Assembly (NCBI GenBank): GCA_031254915.1
Contig: JAIRTL010000097.1
Coordinates: forward strand, 1 to 64,000
DNA length: 64,000 nucleotides
DNA from: Planctomycetota bacterium
GTDB lineage: Bacteria; Planctomycetota; SZUA-567
Reading direction: 5' to 3'
Made by a program: the position numbers and the translations under genes. Positions 55,341 through 63,878 of the stretch are shown here, one piece after another. The notes under the pieces are model-generated. The model had not been told where the DNA came from, did no database searches, and saw only the letters and a list, made by a program, of their open reading frames with translations. Position 1 is the first letter of the stretch, and each line of letters starts with the position of its first letter.

Positions 55341-58300
55341 TCGCCAAACGCCCTCTCGCCATGCTCGTTCTCGCGGCCGGGATCGCGTGCTCCGCTTCCG
55401 CCCGGGACGCGCGGGCCGACCTGATCGAAAAAGCGCGGGAAATCTTCGATTTCCAGTCCTACATGCGCGGCGACGGCGACGCCGGCGTCGAATTCGCGCT
55501 CCTGAGGGCCCGGGACCTCGCGGGCACGCCGCTGTCCGAACTCGCCATGCGCCTCGCGCTCATGCAGGAACCGGCGCTCCTCTCCTCCGTCACCTTCGGC
55601 GAGGCGGAAGCCAGGCGCATACTCTCCTCCGATTCGCCGCCGCCGGAGATCGCCGACCTGGCGCGGCGCTACGTCGCCCGGGCGATGACCTATTCCGGGC
55701 GTCACGACGAGGCGCGGCAGATCCACCGCCAGCGCGGCCTGGCCACCTTCTGGTCCGTCGCCGGCCCGTTCCCCTCGTTCGTCGCGCCGGGGGCGGGGAC
55801 GCCCGATCTCCCCGCCGCCCCCGAGCTGCCGCCCGGCATCTCCGTGGACAATCCGCCCTCGGCGGCCGAGTACCAGGCCTGGTTCGGCGCTCCGCCGTGG
55901 CGACCCGTTCCGGAAAGCCGCGTCATCCCCGTGGTCAAGCCGTGGCGCTGGCTCGGCGGGCGCGGCGACGGCGCCGTCCTCATGAGGACGGCGCTCGACA
56001 TGGCGGAGGCGGACCCGCGCGCCGCCTTCCACATCCGCTCGGATCTGTCCTGGACGCTGTTCATCGACGGCGCGGCCGCGGCCGCCGTCGGCACGTTCCG
56101 CTCCGAGACGCCGCTCGAGCACGTTGTCGAAACGCCCCTGGCGGCGGGCTGGCATACGGTGACGCTCATGCTCGCGCCGCCGTTCGACGCCGATTCGGCG
56201 CCCGAGGCGGGGGCGGCGCTGCGGCTGGAATCGTCGAGCCGGTTCTCGTGGGCGGCCAGGGCGCCGGTGGAAACGCGGCCGGCGGCGCCGATGCGCATGC
56301 GCGAGGTCAGACGGCCGCGCTACATGGTCGAACTCGCGGCGGCGGCGAACGCCGATCCCGCGCTCCGCGCCGCCTACGCCGTCGCCTGCCGCGAGCAGGG
56401 CATGCGCGACGAGGCCGCCTGGCACGCGGCCCTGGCGGCGCGCGCCGACCCCGGGAACCTCAATCTGCTTCTTTTCGCGGCCGGCTTCTCGCTCGCCGAT
56501 CCGCTTCTTCCCGAGGCGCGGCGCACGGACATGGCCGCCGCCTGGTACAGAAGGGCGCTGTCGGCCCAAAACGACCTCGTGCCGGCGCTGCTCTTTTTCG
56601 CGCGCCTGGCGGCCGGGGACGGCAAGCGGTCGGAGGCATGGGAATATCTCGAGCGCGCCTTCGCCGCCAACCCCGCCAGCGTCGAGGTGATGCTCGAGCG
56701 CGGCCGCTGGGCGTCGAAGTTTTCCTCCGCCCCGGTGGCGCGCTCCATCTGGGACGAGGGCGTGGCCGCCTTCCCGGACTGCCTGGCGATCCGCCGGGAG
56801 ATGGCGTCGCTGCCGGCGGGCGAATACTGGGACCTGGAACGCCGCATAGAAGCCTGCCGGGCCGCGGTCGCCGCCGGCGACAACACGCCGGGTTCCGTCA
56901 TGCTTCTCGGGGAGTCCCTGGCCGATTCGGGCGACGTGCAGGCCACCGCCTCGGCGGTGCGCGAGGCGCTTACCGCCTTCCCGGACGACCCCCTCGCCCT
57001 CGCCTGGGCGGCGGACGCGTACGCGCGCGTCTTCCTGCACGACGACGCGGCGCGCAGCGTCCGGTCCGCCATCGCCCTCACGCCGGACAACCCCGCCCTG
57101 TGGAGGCTTCTGGGCGACATCATGCGCGAGTCGGGGCGCGGCGACGAGGCGGTTGGCTTCTGGCGGGCGAGTCTCGCCGGCGATCCCGGCCAGTACGATC
57201 TCGCCGAGATGATCCTCGCCCTCTCGGGCGACGTCGGGACAAGCCGTTTCGACGGCGGCTACGACGCCGAGGGCATGGTCAGGGACGCCGACCCCCCGGC
57301 CCATTCCGGCGACATGGTCAGGCTCCTCGACCGCTCGGTCGTCGTCATCTCCCGCGACGGTTCGCACCGCCGCCTCACCCACGAGATCGACCTCGCCCTC
57401 ACCCGCCGGGGCGGCGACATCCTCGCCGACATCCGCCCGCGCGGCGAACTCCTCGCGGCGCGGACGATCTTCCCCGCCGGCGACGTCCTCGAGCTCGAGC
57501 TCTTCCCCGGGCGCGGCGGCCTGCGGCTTCCGGCCTTGCTGCCCGGCGCGGCGCGCGAACTGAAGTTTCTCGAAACGTTCCCGGCCCGGGACGGCATGCC
57601 CGCCCCGGTCAGCGCCTGGTACTTCCAGGATCCGGCGGGCAGAACGCCGCTTTTGCTGAGCGAGTACGTCGTGCGCGCTCCGAGGCATTTCCCGCTCGTC
57701 CACACCCTGCGCGATTTCGGCCACGAGGTGGAATTCGAAAAGACGGCGGAGGGCGAGGAGGACGTCTACCGCTGGACGGCCCGGCTCGGCCTTTCGCCCG
57801 GCGAACCGGACGCGGCGCACGTCTCCGAGCGGCTGCCTTTCGTCGAGGTCGGGGTGGCGGCCTCGTGGGAGGAAGTGACGCGAAAAACGCTCCGCCGCCT
57901 TTCCGGACTGCTGATCCCCTCCCGGAACATGCTCGCCCTCCTGTCGACCCTCAAGGTGCGCGACGCCGACGCCGACGACGCGGAAAACACCGCCAGGGCG
58001 ATTTACCGCTTCGTCTGCGACAACATCGATTCCGTCCCCGGGGCCGCTCCCGCCTCGCATATCCTCGCCGACCGCATGGGCGACCGGAACATCCTCCTTC
58101 TGGCCATGCTCCGGGCCGCCGGCCTCGACGCCCACCCCGCCGCCGCCCGGCCCCGGCGCGAATTGCTGCGGCCGCCCAACTGGGCGCTCCCCGGGCAGGA
58201 GACGTTCACCACGCCCCTCGTCCGCCTCAACCTGGCGGGCGCGCCCGGCCCGGTCTGGCTCGATTGCCGGTTCCAGGCGCTGCCCTTCGGCGCCGTCGCC

Positions 58301-59047
58301 GACGATCTTTCCGACGCGTCCGTGATCAGCCACCTTCCGGACGGGCCGCTGTTCTCCTCGCTCCCGGTGTCGCCGCCCTCCGATTCGGCGGCGGTGGAGG
58401 AGCGCCGGGTCCTCCTGCCCGGCGACCCCGACGGGGAGGCGCGGGTCGTCGGGCGTTCCGTCAGGCGCGGCGTCGCCGGCCTTGTCCGTCGGCAGCATAT
58501 GGCCGCCGCCGACCAGCGCGTTCGCCGGCAGGCGGCGCTCGAGTCCCTGTACCGGATCTTCCCCGACGCGCGGCTCGTCCGGGTGGACCTCCAGCAGGCG
58601 AACGTCCGGGAATCGGAATCGAACGAACGCTACGAGATCCTCTCCTCGACCGTCGTCGAGGCGCGTCCGGACGGCGCGCTGGCGGCGAATCTGTGCCTGG
58701 CCCTGCCGGAGATCGTCTCCCGGGAGTCCAGGAGCCTGACTTCCCGGCGGACGGTGTGCCATATCGACGAGGAACGCTTCCTCGAGGACCACAACACCTT
58801 CATTTTGCCGGAAGGCTGGGAATTCTCGCGCCTGCCGTCGCCGGCGAACATTCCCGGAAATTTCGGGACCTACCAGCTGCGCGTCGCCCGGCGCGGCCCC
58901 CGGCAGGTCGACGTGTCCCGTACCTGCCGTTTTCCCGCCATGCGGATCGAGCCGTGGGAATGGGGCGATTTCCTCGTCTTCCTCGACCGGATCGAGCTGG
59001 CGGAGCGCCAATGGCTGGAATACCGCCGCGTCCCCGGGCGGGAATGA
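55337..59047 (+). CDS. Giant exported TPR/DUF3857/transglutaminase-like protein, cysteine lost (paralog 2)
   Basis: 1236 residues from an ATG overlapping the paralog 1 stop. A signal peptide (MIAKRPLAMLVLAAGIACSA, cut near ARA) predicts export. Order: N-terminal region with a beta fold (about 180-320), TPR-like repeats (about 330-640), DUF3857-like domain (about 660-830) and transglutaminase-like core (about 870-1000). The region TARAIYRFVCDNIDSVPGA, then DRMGDRNILLLAMLRAAGLD, fits the usual GDCKDKALLLVALLR, with Arg917 where Cys should be. The expected FNHV histidine motif reads FTTPLV. It is therefore even more decayed than paralog 1. The C-terminal domain after 1030 is beta-rich. Shared architecture and adjacency show these arose by duplication. 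A terminator follows. Confidence 0.75.
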   Translation: MIAKRPLAMLVLAAGIACSASARDARADLIEKAREIFDFQSYMRGDGDAGVEFALLRARDLAGTPLSELAMRLALMQEPALLSSVTFGEAEARRILSSDSPPPEIADLARRYVARAMTYSGRHDEARQIHRQRGLATFWSVAGPFPSFVAPGAGTPDLPAAPELPPGISVDNPPSAAEYQAWFGAPPWRPVPESRVIPVVKPWRWLGGRGDGAVLMRTALDMAEADPRAAFHIRSDLSWTLFIDGAAAAAVGTFRSETPLEHVVETPLAAGWHTVTLMLAPPFDADSAPEAGAALRLESSSRFSWAARAPVETRPAAPMRMREVRRPRYMVELAAAANADPALRAAYAVACREQGMRDEAAWHAALAARADPGNLNLLLFAAGFSLADPLLPEARRTDMAAAWYRRALSAQNDLVPALLFFARLAAGDGKRSEAWEYLERAFAANPASVEVMLERGRWASKFSSAPVARSIWDEGVAAFPDCLAIRREMASLPAGEYWDLERRIEACRAAVAAGDNTPGSVMLLGESLADSGDVQATASAVREALTAFPDDPLALAWAADAYARVFLHDDAARSVRSAIALTPDNPALWRLLGDIMRESGRGDEAVGFWRASLAGDPGQYDLAEMILALSGDVGTSRFDGGYDAEGMVRDADPPAHSGDMVRLLDRSVVVISRDGSHRRLTHEIDLALTRRGGDILADIRPRGELLAARTIFPAGDVLELELFPGRGGLRLPALLPGAARELKFLETFPARDGMPAPVSAWYFQDPAGRTPLLLSEYVVRAPRHFPLVHTLRDFGHEVEFEKTAEGEEDVYRWTARLGLSPGEPDAAHVSERLPFVEVGVAASWEEVTRKTLRRLSGLLIPSRNMLALLSTLKVRDADADDAENTARAIYRFVCDNIDSVPGAAPASHILADRMGDRNILLLAMLRAAGLDAHPAAARPRRELLRPPNWALPGQETFTTPLVRLNLAGAPGPVWLDCRFQALPFGAVADDLSDASVISHLPDGPLFSSLPVSPPSDSAAVEERRVLLPGDPDGEARVVGRSVRRGVAGLVRRQHMAAADQRVRRQAALESLYRIFPDARLVRVDLQQANVRESESNERYEILSSTVVEARPDGALAANLCLALPEIVSRESRSLTSRRTVCHIDEERFLEDHNTFILPEGWEFSRLPSPANIPGNFGTYQLRVARRGPRQVDVSRTCRFPAMRIEPWEWGDFLVFLDRIELAERQWLEYRRVPGRE

Positions 59048-59107
59048 CCGGCCCGGGGGAAGAAGGCTTGCGGCGGAGCTTCCGCGGGCGTATGATGGTG
59101 GCGTTCG

Positions 59108-59140
59108 TTCCCGGAAACGGCGCGTTTCCGGGAATTCTTT
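59108..59140 (+). terminator. Intrinsic terminator after the giant gene pair
   Basis: A perfect 11-bp stem TTCCCGGAAAC/GTTTCCGGGAA with a 5-nt loop, followed by TTCTTT. It begins 61 bp after the stop of paralog 2. Confidence 0.75.
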
Positions 59141-59203
59141 GCCGTCCTCCCGGGGGAAGGGGGGGGACGGGGCTCCTTGGGCCGCCATTGGTGGAGGGTG
59201 TCG

Positions 59204-60136
59204 ATGCTCAGGCTGTACGACGTGGAACACGGGGTGCTCAAGGAAACGTCCAGCGCCCCGGCGGAGGTGAACGTCTATGTCAGCCCGGACGAGCGCGAAC
59301 GCCGCCGGCTGATCGACGGCTTCAAGGTCGACGAACACACCCTGATGTCGTCCCTGGACCCGGACGAGCTCTCCCGCCTCGAGTTCGAGCCCGACCACGC
59401 GGCGATCATCTTCAAGCGCCCCTGCAACCAGACGATCACCGACGGCGACGACGCGCATCTCGAGTTCAAGGTGGCGTCGGTGGGCGCGTTCCTCTACAGC
59501 GACAAGCTGATCGCCATCCAGTCCGAGGACATGCCGATCTACCCCGGCGTCAAGCCGATCAACCGCGAATTCAGCCTGCGCGAGGTGCTTCTGCGCATGC
59601 TGTTTCGCACCATCACCCATTTTCTCGAACACCTGCGCGCCATCAACATGATGGTGGACGCGATCGAGCGCGAGATCAACCGCTCCTTCGAGAACCGGCA
59701 CCTGATCTCCCTTTTCGCGCTGGAAAAATCGCTCGTGTATTATCTCAACGCCATCAATTCCAACGACGCCCTCCTCCTCAAGATGCGCAACAACGCCGCC
59801 AAGATCGGCTTCACCTCGGAGGAGCTGGAAATGCTCGACGACATCATCATCGAAAACAACCAGTGCGGCCGCCAGGCGCAGATCTACACCAACATTCTCG
59901 CCGGCATGATGGACGCGCGCGCCTCCATCGTCTCCAACAATCTCAACGTCCTCATGAAGACCCTCACCATGATCACCATCTGCCTCCAGGTGCCGACCAT
60001 GGTGGTGTCCATCTTCTCGATGAACGTCAAGATGCCCATTTCCTTCGACAGCCCGTTTTCGTTCTGGTTCGTCATGAGTCTGTCGGTGCTCGCGCTCATG
60101 CTGTTCATGACCGTGTGGCGATGGCGGAAATGGTAG
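59204..60136 (+). CDS. CorA-family (2-TM) divalent-cation transporter, variant GMN motif
   Basis: 310 residues from ATG 59204 (GGAGGG upstream). Architecture of CorA/ZntB: an N-terminal cytoplasmic funnel, a long helix (about 130-230) and two C-terminal membrane segments. The pore-loop motif expected as YGMNF is SMN at residues 272-274 (FSMNVKMP), with serine at the glycine position. The second segment ends in the basic tail WRWRKW. The pore change could alter selectivity for Mg2+, Zn2+ or Co2+. The promoter was not identified; the gene follows a terminator and recR follows after 11 bp. Confidence 0.85.
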   Translation: MLRLYDVEHGVLKETSSAPAEVNVYVSPDERERRRLIDGFKVDEHTLMSSLDPDELSRLEFEPDHAAIIFKRPCNQTITDGDDAHLEFKVASVGAFLYSDKLIAIQSEDMPIYPGVKPINREFSLREVLLRMLFRTITHFLEHLRAINMMVDAIEREINRSFENRHLISLFALEKSLVYYLNAINSNDALLLKMRNNAAKIGFTSEELEMLDDIIIENNQCGRQAQIYTNILAGMMDARASIVSNNLNVLMKTLTMITICLQVPTMVVSIFSMNVKMPISFDSPFSFWFVMSLSVLALMLFMTVWRWRKW

Positions 60137-60147
60137 GGGGAGGCGCC

Positions 60148-60777
60148 ATGCCCGCCGATCGCGACGCCGCCTATCCCCCCTCCGTGACGAAGCTTGTCGA
60201 GGAATTCGCCAAGCTGCCCGGCGTCGGCAAGCGCTCGGCGGAGCGCCTCGCCTTCCACGTCCTTTCCGCGCCGAGGGACGAGGCGATGGCGCTCGCGCTC
60301 GCCGTCCGCGACGCCAAGAGGAACCTCCGCGCCTGCGCGCGCTGTTTCAACATCGCCGAGGGGGAGCTCTGCGCCGTCTGCTCCGACCCGGACCGCGACG
60401 TCCAGGCCGTTTGCGTCGTGGAGCTTCCCCGCGACCTTATCGCGCTCGAGAAGGCCGGCGTCTATCGCGGCGTCTACCATGTCCTCCAGGGGCGAATCTC
60501 CCCCGCCCAGGGCACGGGTCCGGACAACCTCAGGGTCCGCGAGCTTCTCGCCAGGATCAGGGAGCGGGCGGGAACGGACCGTCCGGTCCGCGAAGTCATC
60601 CTCGCCACCCGGCCCAACCTCGAAGGCGACGCCACGGCGGAATACCTCGCCGACCTTCTGCGCGAGCGCGGCGTCGAGACGAGCCGGCTTGCCCGGGGCC
60701 TCGCCAGCGGCGCGGAGCTCGAGAACGCCGCCCCGTCGTCGATCGCCTTCGCGTTCCAGGGACGGAGGCGGCAATGA
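60148..60777 (+). CDS. recR: Recombination protein RecR
   Basis: 209 residues. RecR acts with RecF/RecO to load RecA on gapped DNA. N-terminal helix-hairpin-helix LVEEFAKLPGVGKRSAERLAF, then the C4 zinc finger (CARCFNIAEGELCAVCSD), and the Toprim domain starting VCVVELPRDLIALEKAGVY. The conserved YHVLQGRISPAQGTGPDNL loop is present. ATG 60148 with GGGGGAGG upstream. The usual neighbour dnaX is not present here. alr follows after 55 bp. Confidence 0.96.
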   Translation: MPADRDAAYPPSVTKLVEEFAKLPGVGKRSAERLAFHVLSAPRDEAMALALAVRDAKRNLRACARCFNIAEGELCAVCSDPDRDVQAVCVVELPRDLIALEKAGVYRGVYHVLQGRISPAQGTGPDNLRVRELLARIRERAGTDRPVREVILATRPNLEGDATAEYLADLLRERGVETSRLARGLASGAELENAAPSSIAFAFQGRRRQ

Positions 60778-60832
60778 TGCCGGGGCGGCCGCACGGCGGA
60801 GTTCCCGGCGCGCGGCGGCGAAGGGGAACGCC

Positions 60833-61969
60833 ATGGGCATGAGGGGACTGACGCATCCGTCCCGCCACCGGTCGTGGCTTGAAATCGACCTGTCCGCGCT
60901 GGCCCGGAACATCCGGGCGTTCCGCCGTCTCATCGGCCCCGGGCGCATGCTGCTCGCCTGCCTCAAGGCCGACGCCTACGGCCACGGCGCGGAGATGAGC
61001 GCCAAAACCGCCGCCGCCGCCGGCGCCGACCGGATCGGCGTCGCCACCATCCTCGAGGGGGAGCGGCTCCGCGCCGCCGGCGTCGGCGTTCCCATCCAGG
61101 TCCTCGGCGCCTCCTTCCCGGAGGAGATCCGCGCCGCCGTCCAGTACAATCTCACCCTGTCCCTCCATGACGGCGACATGGCCGGGCTCGTCGCCGTCGA
61201 GGCCGCGCATCTCGGGCGGACCGTTCCCGTGCATCTCAAGATCGACAGCGGCATGGGCCGGCTCGGCGTTCTGCCGGAGAACGCCGTCCGCGTCGCGGGG
61301 GAGATCGTCGCCATGCCGGGCCTGCGCCTCGAAGGCGTGTTCACGCATTTCGCCGACGCCGCCGACCCCGAATACAGCCGGGAACAGATTCGCCGGTTCA
61401 ACGCCGCCTGCGCCGACCTCGAGAGCGCCGGCGTCACCGGGCTCATCCGGCACGCCGCCAGTTCCAGCGCCGCCATTCTCCTGCCCGAGTCGCGCTTCGA
61501 CATGGTCAGGATCGGCGCCGGGGTGTACGGCTATCTCGCGCCCCGGTCGCTCCAGGAGGTGTTCCCGCTCGACCCGGTCATGATCTGGCGAAGTCCGATC
61601 ATCCACCTCAAGGACTATCCGCCCGGCGCCAGTCTCGGCTACAACATGACGTTCACGACCTCGCGGCCGACGCGGATCGCCGTTCTGCCCATTGGCTACG
61701 CCGACGGCTACCGCCGCGGCTATTCGAACCGCGCCGAGGTGCTGATCCGGGGGAGGCGCGCTCCGGTCGTCGGGCTCGTCTCCATGGATTACACGCTGGT
61801 CGACGTCACCGGCCTGGACGATCTGGACATCGGCTGCGAGGCGACGCTCCTCGGGCCGTCGGGGGGGGGGATGATCACGCCGGAGGAGCTCGCGGAATGG
61901 GGCGACACCATCCCCTATTGCGTCACGACGGCGCTCGGATCAAGGTTGGAGAGGGTTTATCTTGAATAA
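60833..61969 (+). CDS. alr: Alanine racemase
   Basis: 378 residues, makes D-alanine for peptidoglycan. PLP lysine is Lys45 in LACLKADAYGHG. The dimer and active-site stretches are HLKIDSGMGRLGV, GVFTHFADAAD and ASSSAAILLPESRFDMVRIGAGVYG. The catalytic tyrosine is in ASLGYNMTF, and VLPIGYADGYRRGYSN follows. The SMDYTLVDV motif is near the C-terminus (usually SMDQ). ATG 60833 has AAGGGGAA upstream; a second ATG at 60839 is possible. With the amidase gene downstream it makes a loose cell-wall group. Confidence 0.95.
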   Translation: MGMRGLTHPSRHRSWLEIDLSALARNIRAFRRLIGPGRMLLACLKADAYGHGAEMSAKTAAAAGADRIGVATILEGERLRAAGVGVPIQVLGASFPEEIRAAVQYNLTLSLHDGDMAGLVAVEAAHLGRTVPVHLKIDSGMGRLGVLPENAVRVAGEIVAMPGLRLEGVFTHFADAADPEYSREQIRRFNAACADLESAGVTGLIRHAASSSAAILLPESRFDMVRIGAGVYGYLAPRSLQEVFPLDPVMIWRSPIIHLKDYPPGASLGYNMTFTTSRPTRIAVLPIGYADGYRRGYSNRAEVLIRGRRAPVVGLVSMDYTLVDVTGLDDLDIGCEATLLGPSGGGMITPEELAEWGDTIPYCVTTALGSRLERVYLE

Positions 61970-62002
61970 CCGTAACCTGTTGGAGGAATTATTCGCTTCT
62001 GG

Positions 62003-62030
62003 TTGAGTTTTCCCGACGACTGGATACAAT
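62003..62030 (+). promoter_or_regulatory. Sigma70-type promoter of rsmE
   Basis: TTGAGT (62003-62008), a 16-base spacer and TACAAT (62025-62030). The predicted start site is at the left end of repeat A3, so the whole repeat would be transcribed as leader. Confidence 0.6.
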
Positions 62031-62036
62031 CGATAC

Positions 62037-62163
62037 GCCGTTCACGGTCCGGCGTCGCGATTCCCCCAACTGCGCGCGGCCGTGAAATGGCCAAGGGAAA
62101 CAGATGTGGAACAGGGCGACCCCCCATCCCCCATTTTCACGATTCCGGGCCGCGCCCGGCGCA
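62037..62163 (+). repeat. Repeat family A, long copy A3
   Basis: About 127 bp. Left end GTTCACGGTCCGG with GCGATTCCCC inwards, then GTGGAACAGGGCGACCCCCC, ATCCCCCATTTTCACGATTC and a right end CCGGGCCGCGCCCGG. The two ends resemble each other in inverted orientation, although imperfectly. It fills the leader of rsmE. The AAGGAG ribosome site begins 3 nt after the repeat ends. Confidence 0.7.
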
Positions 62164-62177
62164 TTAAGGAGCCGCCC

Positions 62178-62894
62178 TTGACGGAGCCGCATCGGTTCCT
62201 CGTGTCCGAGCCGCTCGCCAAACCGGGCGAATACCTTCTCGGACCGGAAGAATCGCGCCACGCGGCGCGGGTTCTTCGTCTCCGGGTCGGCGACGCCGTC
62301 ACCCTGTTCGACGGGCGCGGCCGCTTCGGCGCCGCCGCGATCGCCGCCGTGGACGGGGACGGCGTCGCGGCGCGCATCGACGAGATCCGGGAGGACTCGC
62401 GCCCGTCCGTGTCGCTCACCGTCGCCACCGCCGTCCCGAAGGGGAAGCGCTGGCGGATATTGATCGAGAAATGCACGGAACTCGGCGCCGACCGGATCGT
62501 CGCGGTCCGCTTCGACCGGAGCGTCGCCAAGGCCGAAGGCGACCAGGGCAAATGGCGGCGCTGGGCGGTGGAGGCGGCGAAGCAGAGCCGGCGCGCGCGC
62601 TTGCCGGAGATGCAGGGCCCCCTCGACCTCGCGGGCGCGGTCGCCCTCGCCGGGCGGGACGGCGCGGTCCTCCTCGTCGCCTCGCCGGACGGAGACAGCC
62701 CGCGCAGCTACGCCGACGCCCTCGCCGCGTCGGGGAAGGCGCTGGTCCTCATCGGCCCCGAGGGGGGGATGACGGACGGGGAACTGGAACGATGCCGCCG
62801 TGAGGGCGCGGCGGCGGTGCGTTTGTCGCCGTTCGTTCTCCGTGTCGAAACAGCCGCCGCCGCCGCCTGCACGCTGATCCAGAACGCGGTGTAG
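62178..62894 (+). CDS. rsmE: 16S rRNA m3U1498 methyltransferase RsmE
   Basis: 238 residues from TTG at 62178. This start has AAGGAG at 62166-62171, 6 nt upstream, whereas an in-frame ATG at 62082 lies inside repeat A3 and has none. A SPOUT-class enzyme that methylates U1498 of 16S rRNA. An N-terminal PUA-like domain includes EESRHAARVLRLRVGDAVTLF. The SPOUT knot shows ILIEKCTELGADRIVAV, ALVLIGPEGGMTDGELE and the C-terminal SPFVLRVETAAAAA. Length is typical. The gene has its own promoter. Confidence 0.95.
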   Translation: MTEPHRFLVSEPLAKPGEYLLGPEESRHAARVLRLRVGDAVTLFDGRGRFGAAAIAAVDGDGVAARIDEIREDSRPSVSLTVATAVPKGKRWRILIEKCTELGADRIVAVRFDRSVAKAEGDQGKWRRWAVEAAKQSRRARLPEMQGPLDLAGAVALAGRDGAVLLVASPDGDSPRSYADALAASGKALVLIGPEGGMTDGELERCRREGAAAVRLSPFVLRVETAAAAACTLIQNAV

Positions 62895-63017
62895 ACGGCG
62901 GCGCGGGCCCGTCCGCTCGGCGAAGACCGGCGCATGGGCGATGGGCGCCGTTCGCCGGTGCGCCGTGGAGGCGGATACGCCGGTCGCCGTTCGAATTCGA
63001 CGGCATTTTTATTGGGC

Positions 63018-63860
63018 ATGGACGCTGGGATGTCGCAGGAAACACCGGAAAACAGTCAATGTCCCGCCGTTTCGGATCGCGGCGATGCGCCGGACGCGCC
63101 CGCCGTCCCGGCTGAACCGCCATCCGCGCCTCCTCCCGGCGACAACCTGAGGACGGTCGCCCGGGCCGGCCTTCGGCTTGCCGCCATCCGCGAGGAGGGC
63201 CGCAAGCGCCGCACGCGGCGCATGGTCGCGACGGCGGAATGGATCGCCGCGGCGATTCTCATCGCGATCGGCCTGTATTTCCTCTGGTTCCTCGTCTTTC
63301 CGTCCGGGGAGCCGGGCGGCGCGGCGGCGGAGTACACGCGCGAGGATTTTCGCGCCCGCCTTCGGGCGCTGCCGGCGATCCCGGCGGATCCCGCCTGGAA
63401 GGCGCGCGAGACCTCTCCCCGCTGGCGCAGGATCGTCATCCACCATACCGCCACCGATTCGGGCACTGTCGAGGCGTTCGACCGGAACCACCGCGAGGAG
63501 CGGAAGTGGGAGAACGGGCTGGGCTATCACTTCGTCATCGGCAACGGCAACGGCATGGACGACGGCGAGGTGGCGGCGGGGCGGCGCTGGCTGGAGCAGA
63601 TCGACGGCGCGCACGTGGTCGGCGAAAAGGAAAAGCGGCTTAACGAAACGTCCATCGGCATCGCCCTCGTCGGCAATTTCGAAAAGGACATCCCGAGCGC
63701 CGGGCAGCTCGCCGCGCTCAAGGGGCTCTTGGACTTCCTGCGCCGGGAATGCCATATCGGCCTCGCCTCCATCGTCGGGCACCGCGACCTCTCCAGCACC
63801 GCCTGCCCGGGCGCGAACATCTATATGGACGAAATTCTTCTCGTCCTGGCGAATCCGTGA
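63018..63860 (+). CDS. Membrane-anchored N-acetylmuramoyl-L-alanine amidase-type protein (Amidase_2/PGRP fold)
   Basis: About 280 residues from ATG 63018. ATG 63030 is also possible; neither has a strong ribosome site. Residues about 1-70 form a Pro/Ala-rich cytoplasmic tail with a basic end (RKRRTRRM). Residues about 74-95 are one membrane segment (WIAAAILIAIGLYFLWFLVF). The periplasmic part is a PGRP-like amidase domain. Zinc ligands and catalytic positions are visible: IVIHHTATDSG (near 141), LGYHFVIGNGNG, IGIALVGNF and GHRDLSSTACPG (254-265). It probably cleaves peptidoglycan stem peptides from muramic acid. The gap to rsmE has a GC hairpin (62926-62959) but no T-run. Confidence 0.87.
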   Translation: MDAGMSQETPENSQCPAVSDRGDAPDAPAVPAEPPSAPPPGDNLRTVARAGLRLAAIREEGRKRRTRRMVATAEWIAAAILIAIGLYFLWFLVFPSGEPGGAAAEYTREDFRARLRALPAIPADPAWKARETSPRWRRIVIHHTATDSGTVEAFDRNHREERKWENGLGYHFVIGNGNGMDDGEVAAGRRWLEQIDGAHVVGEKEKRLNETSIGIALVGNFEKDIPSAGQLAALKGLLDFLRRECHIGLASIVGHRDLSSTACPGANIYMDEILLVLANP

Positions 63861-63878
63861 TCCGGAAGGAACGCCGTC

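Noticed and set aside
55265-59701. 1478-residue minus-strand frame opposite the second giant gene and the CorA-like gene
   Set aside because: Antisense to two genes with recognisable domains; repetitive Arg/Gly/Ala content and no plausible start.
62082-62177. N-terminal extension of rsmE starting at ATG 62082
   Set aside because: It lies inside repeat A3, lacks a ribosome site, and would add 32 residues not typical of RsmE. TTG at 62178 has an ideally spaced AAGGAG.
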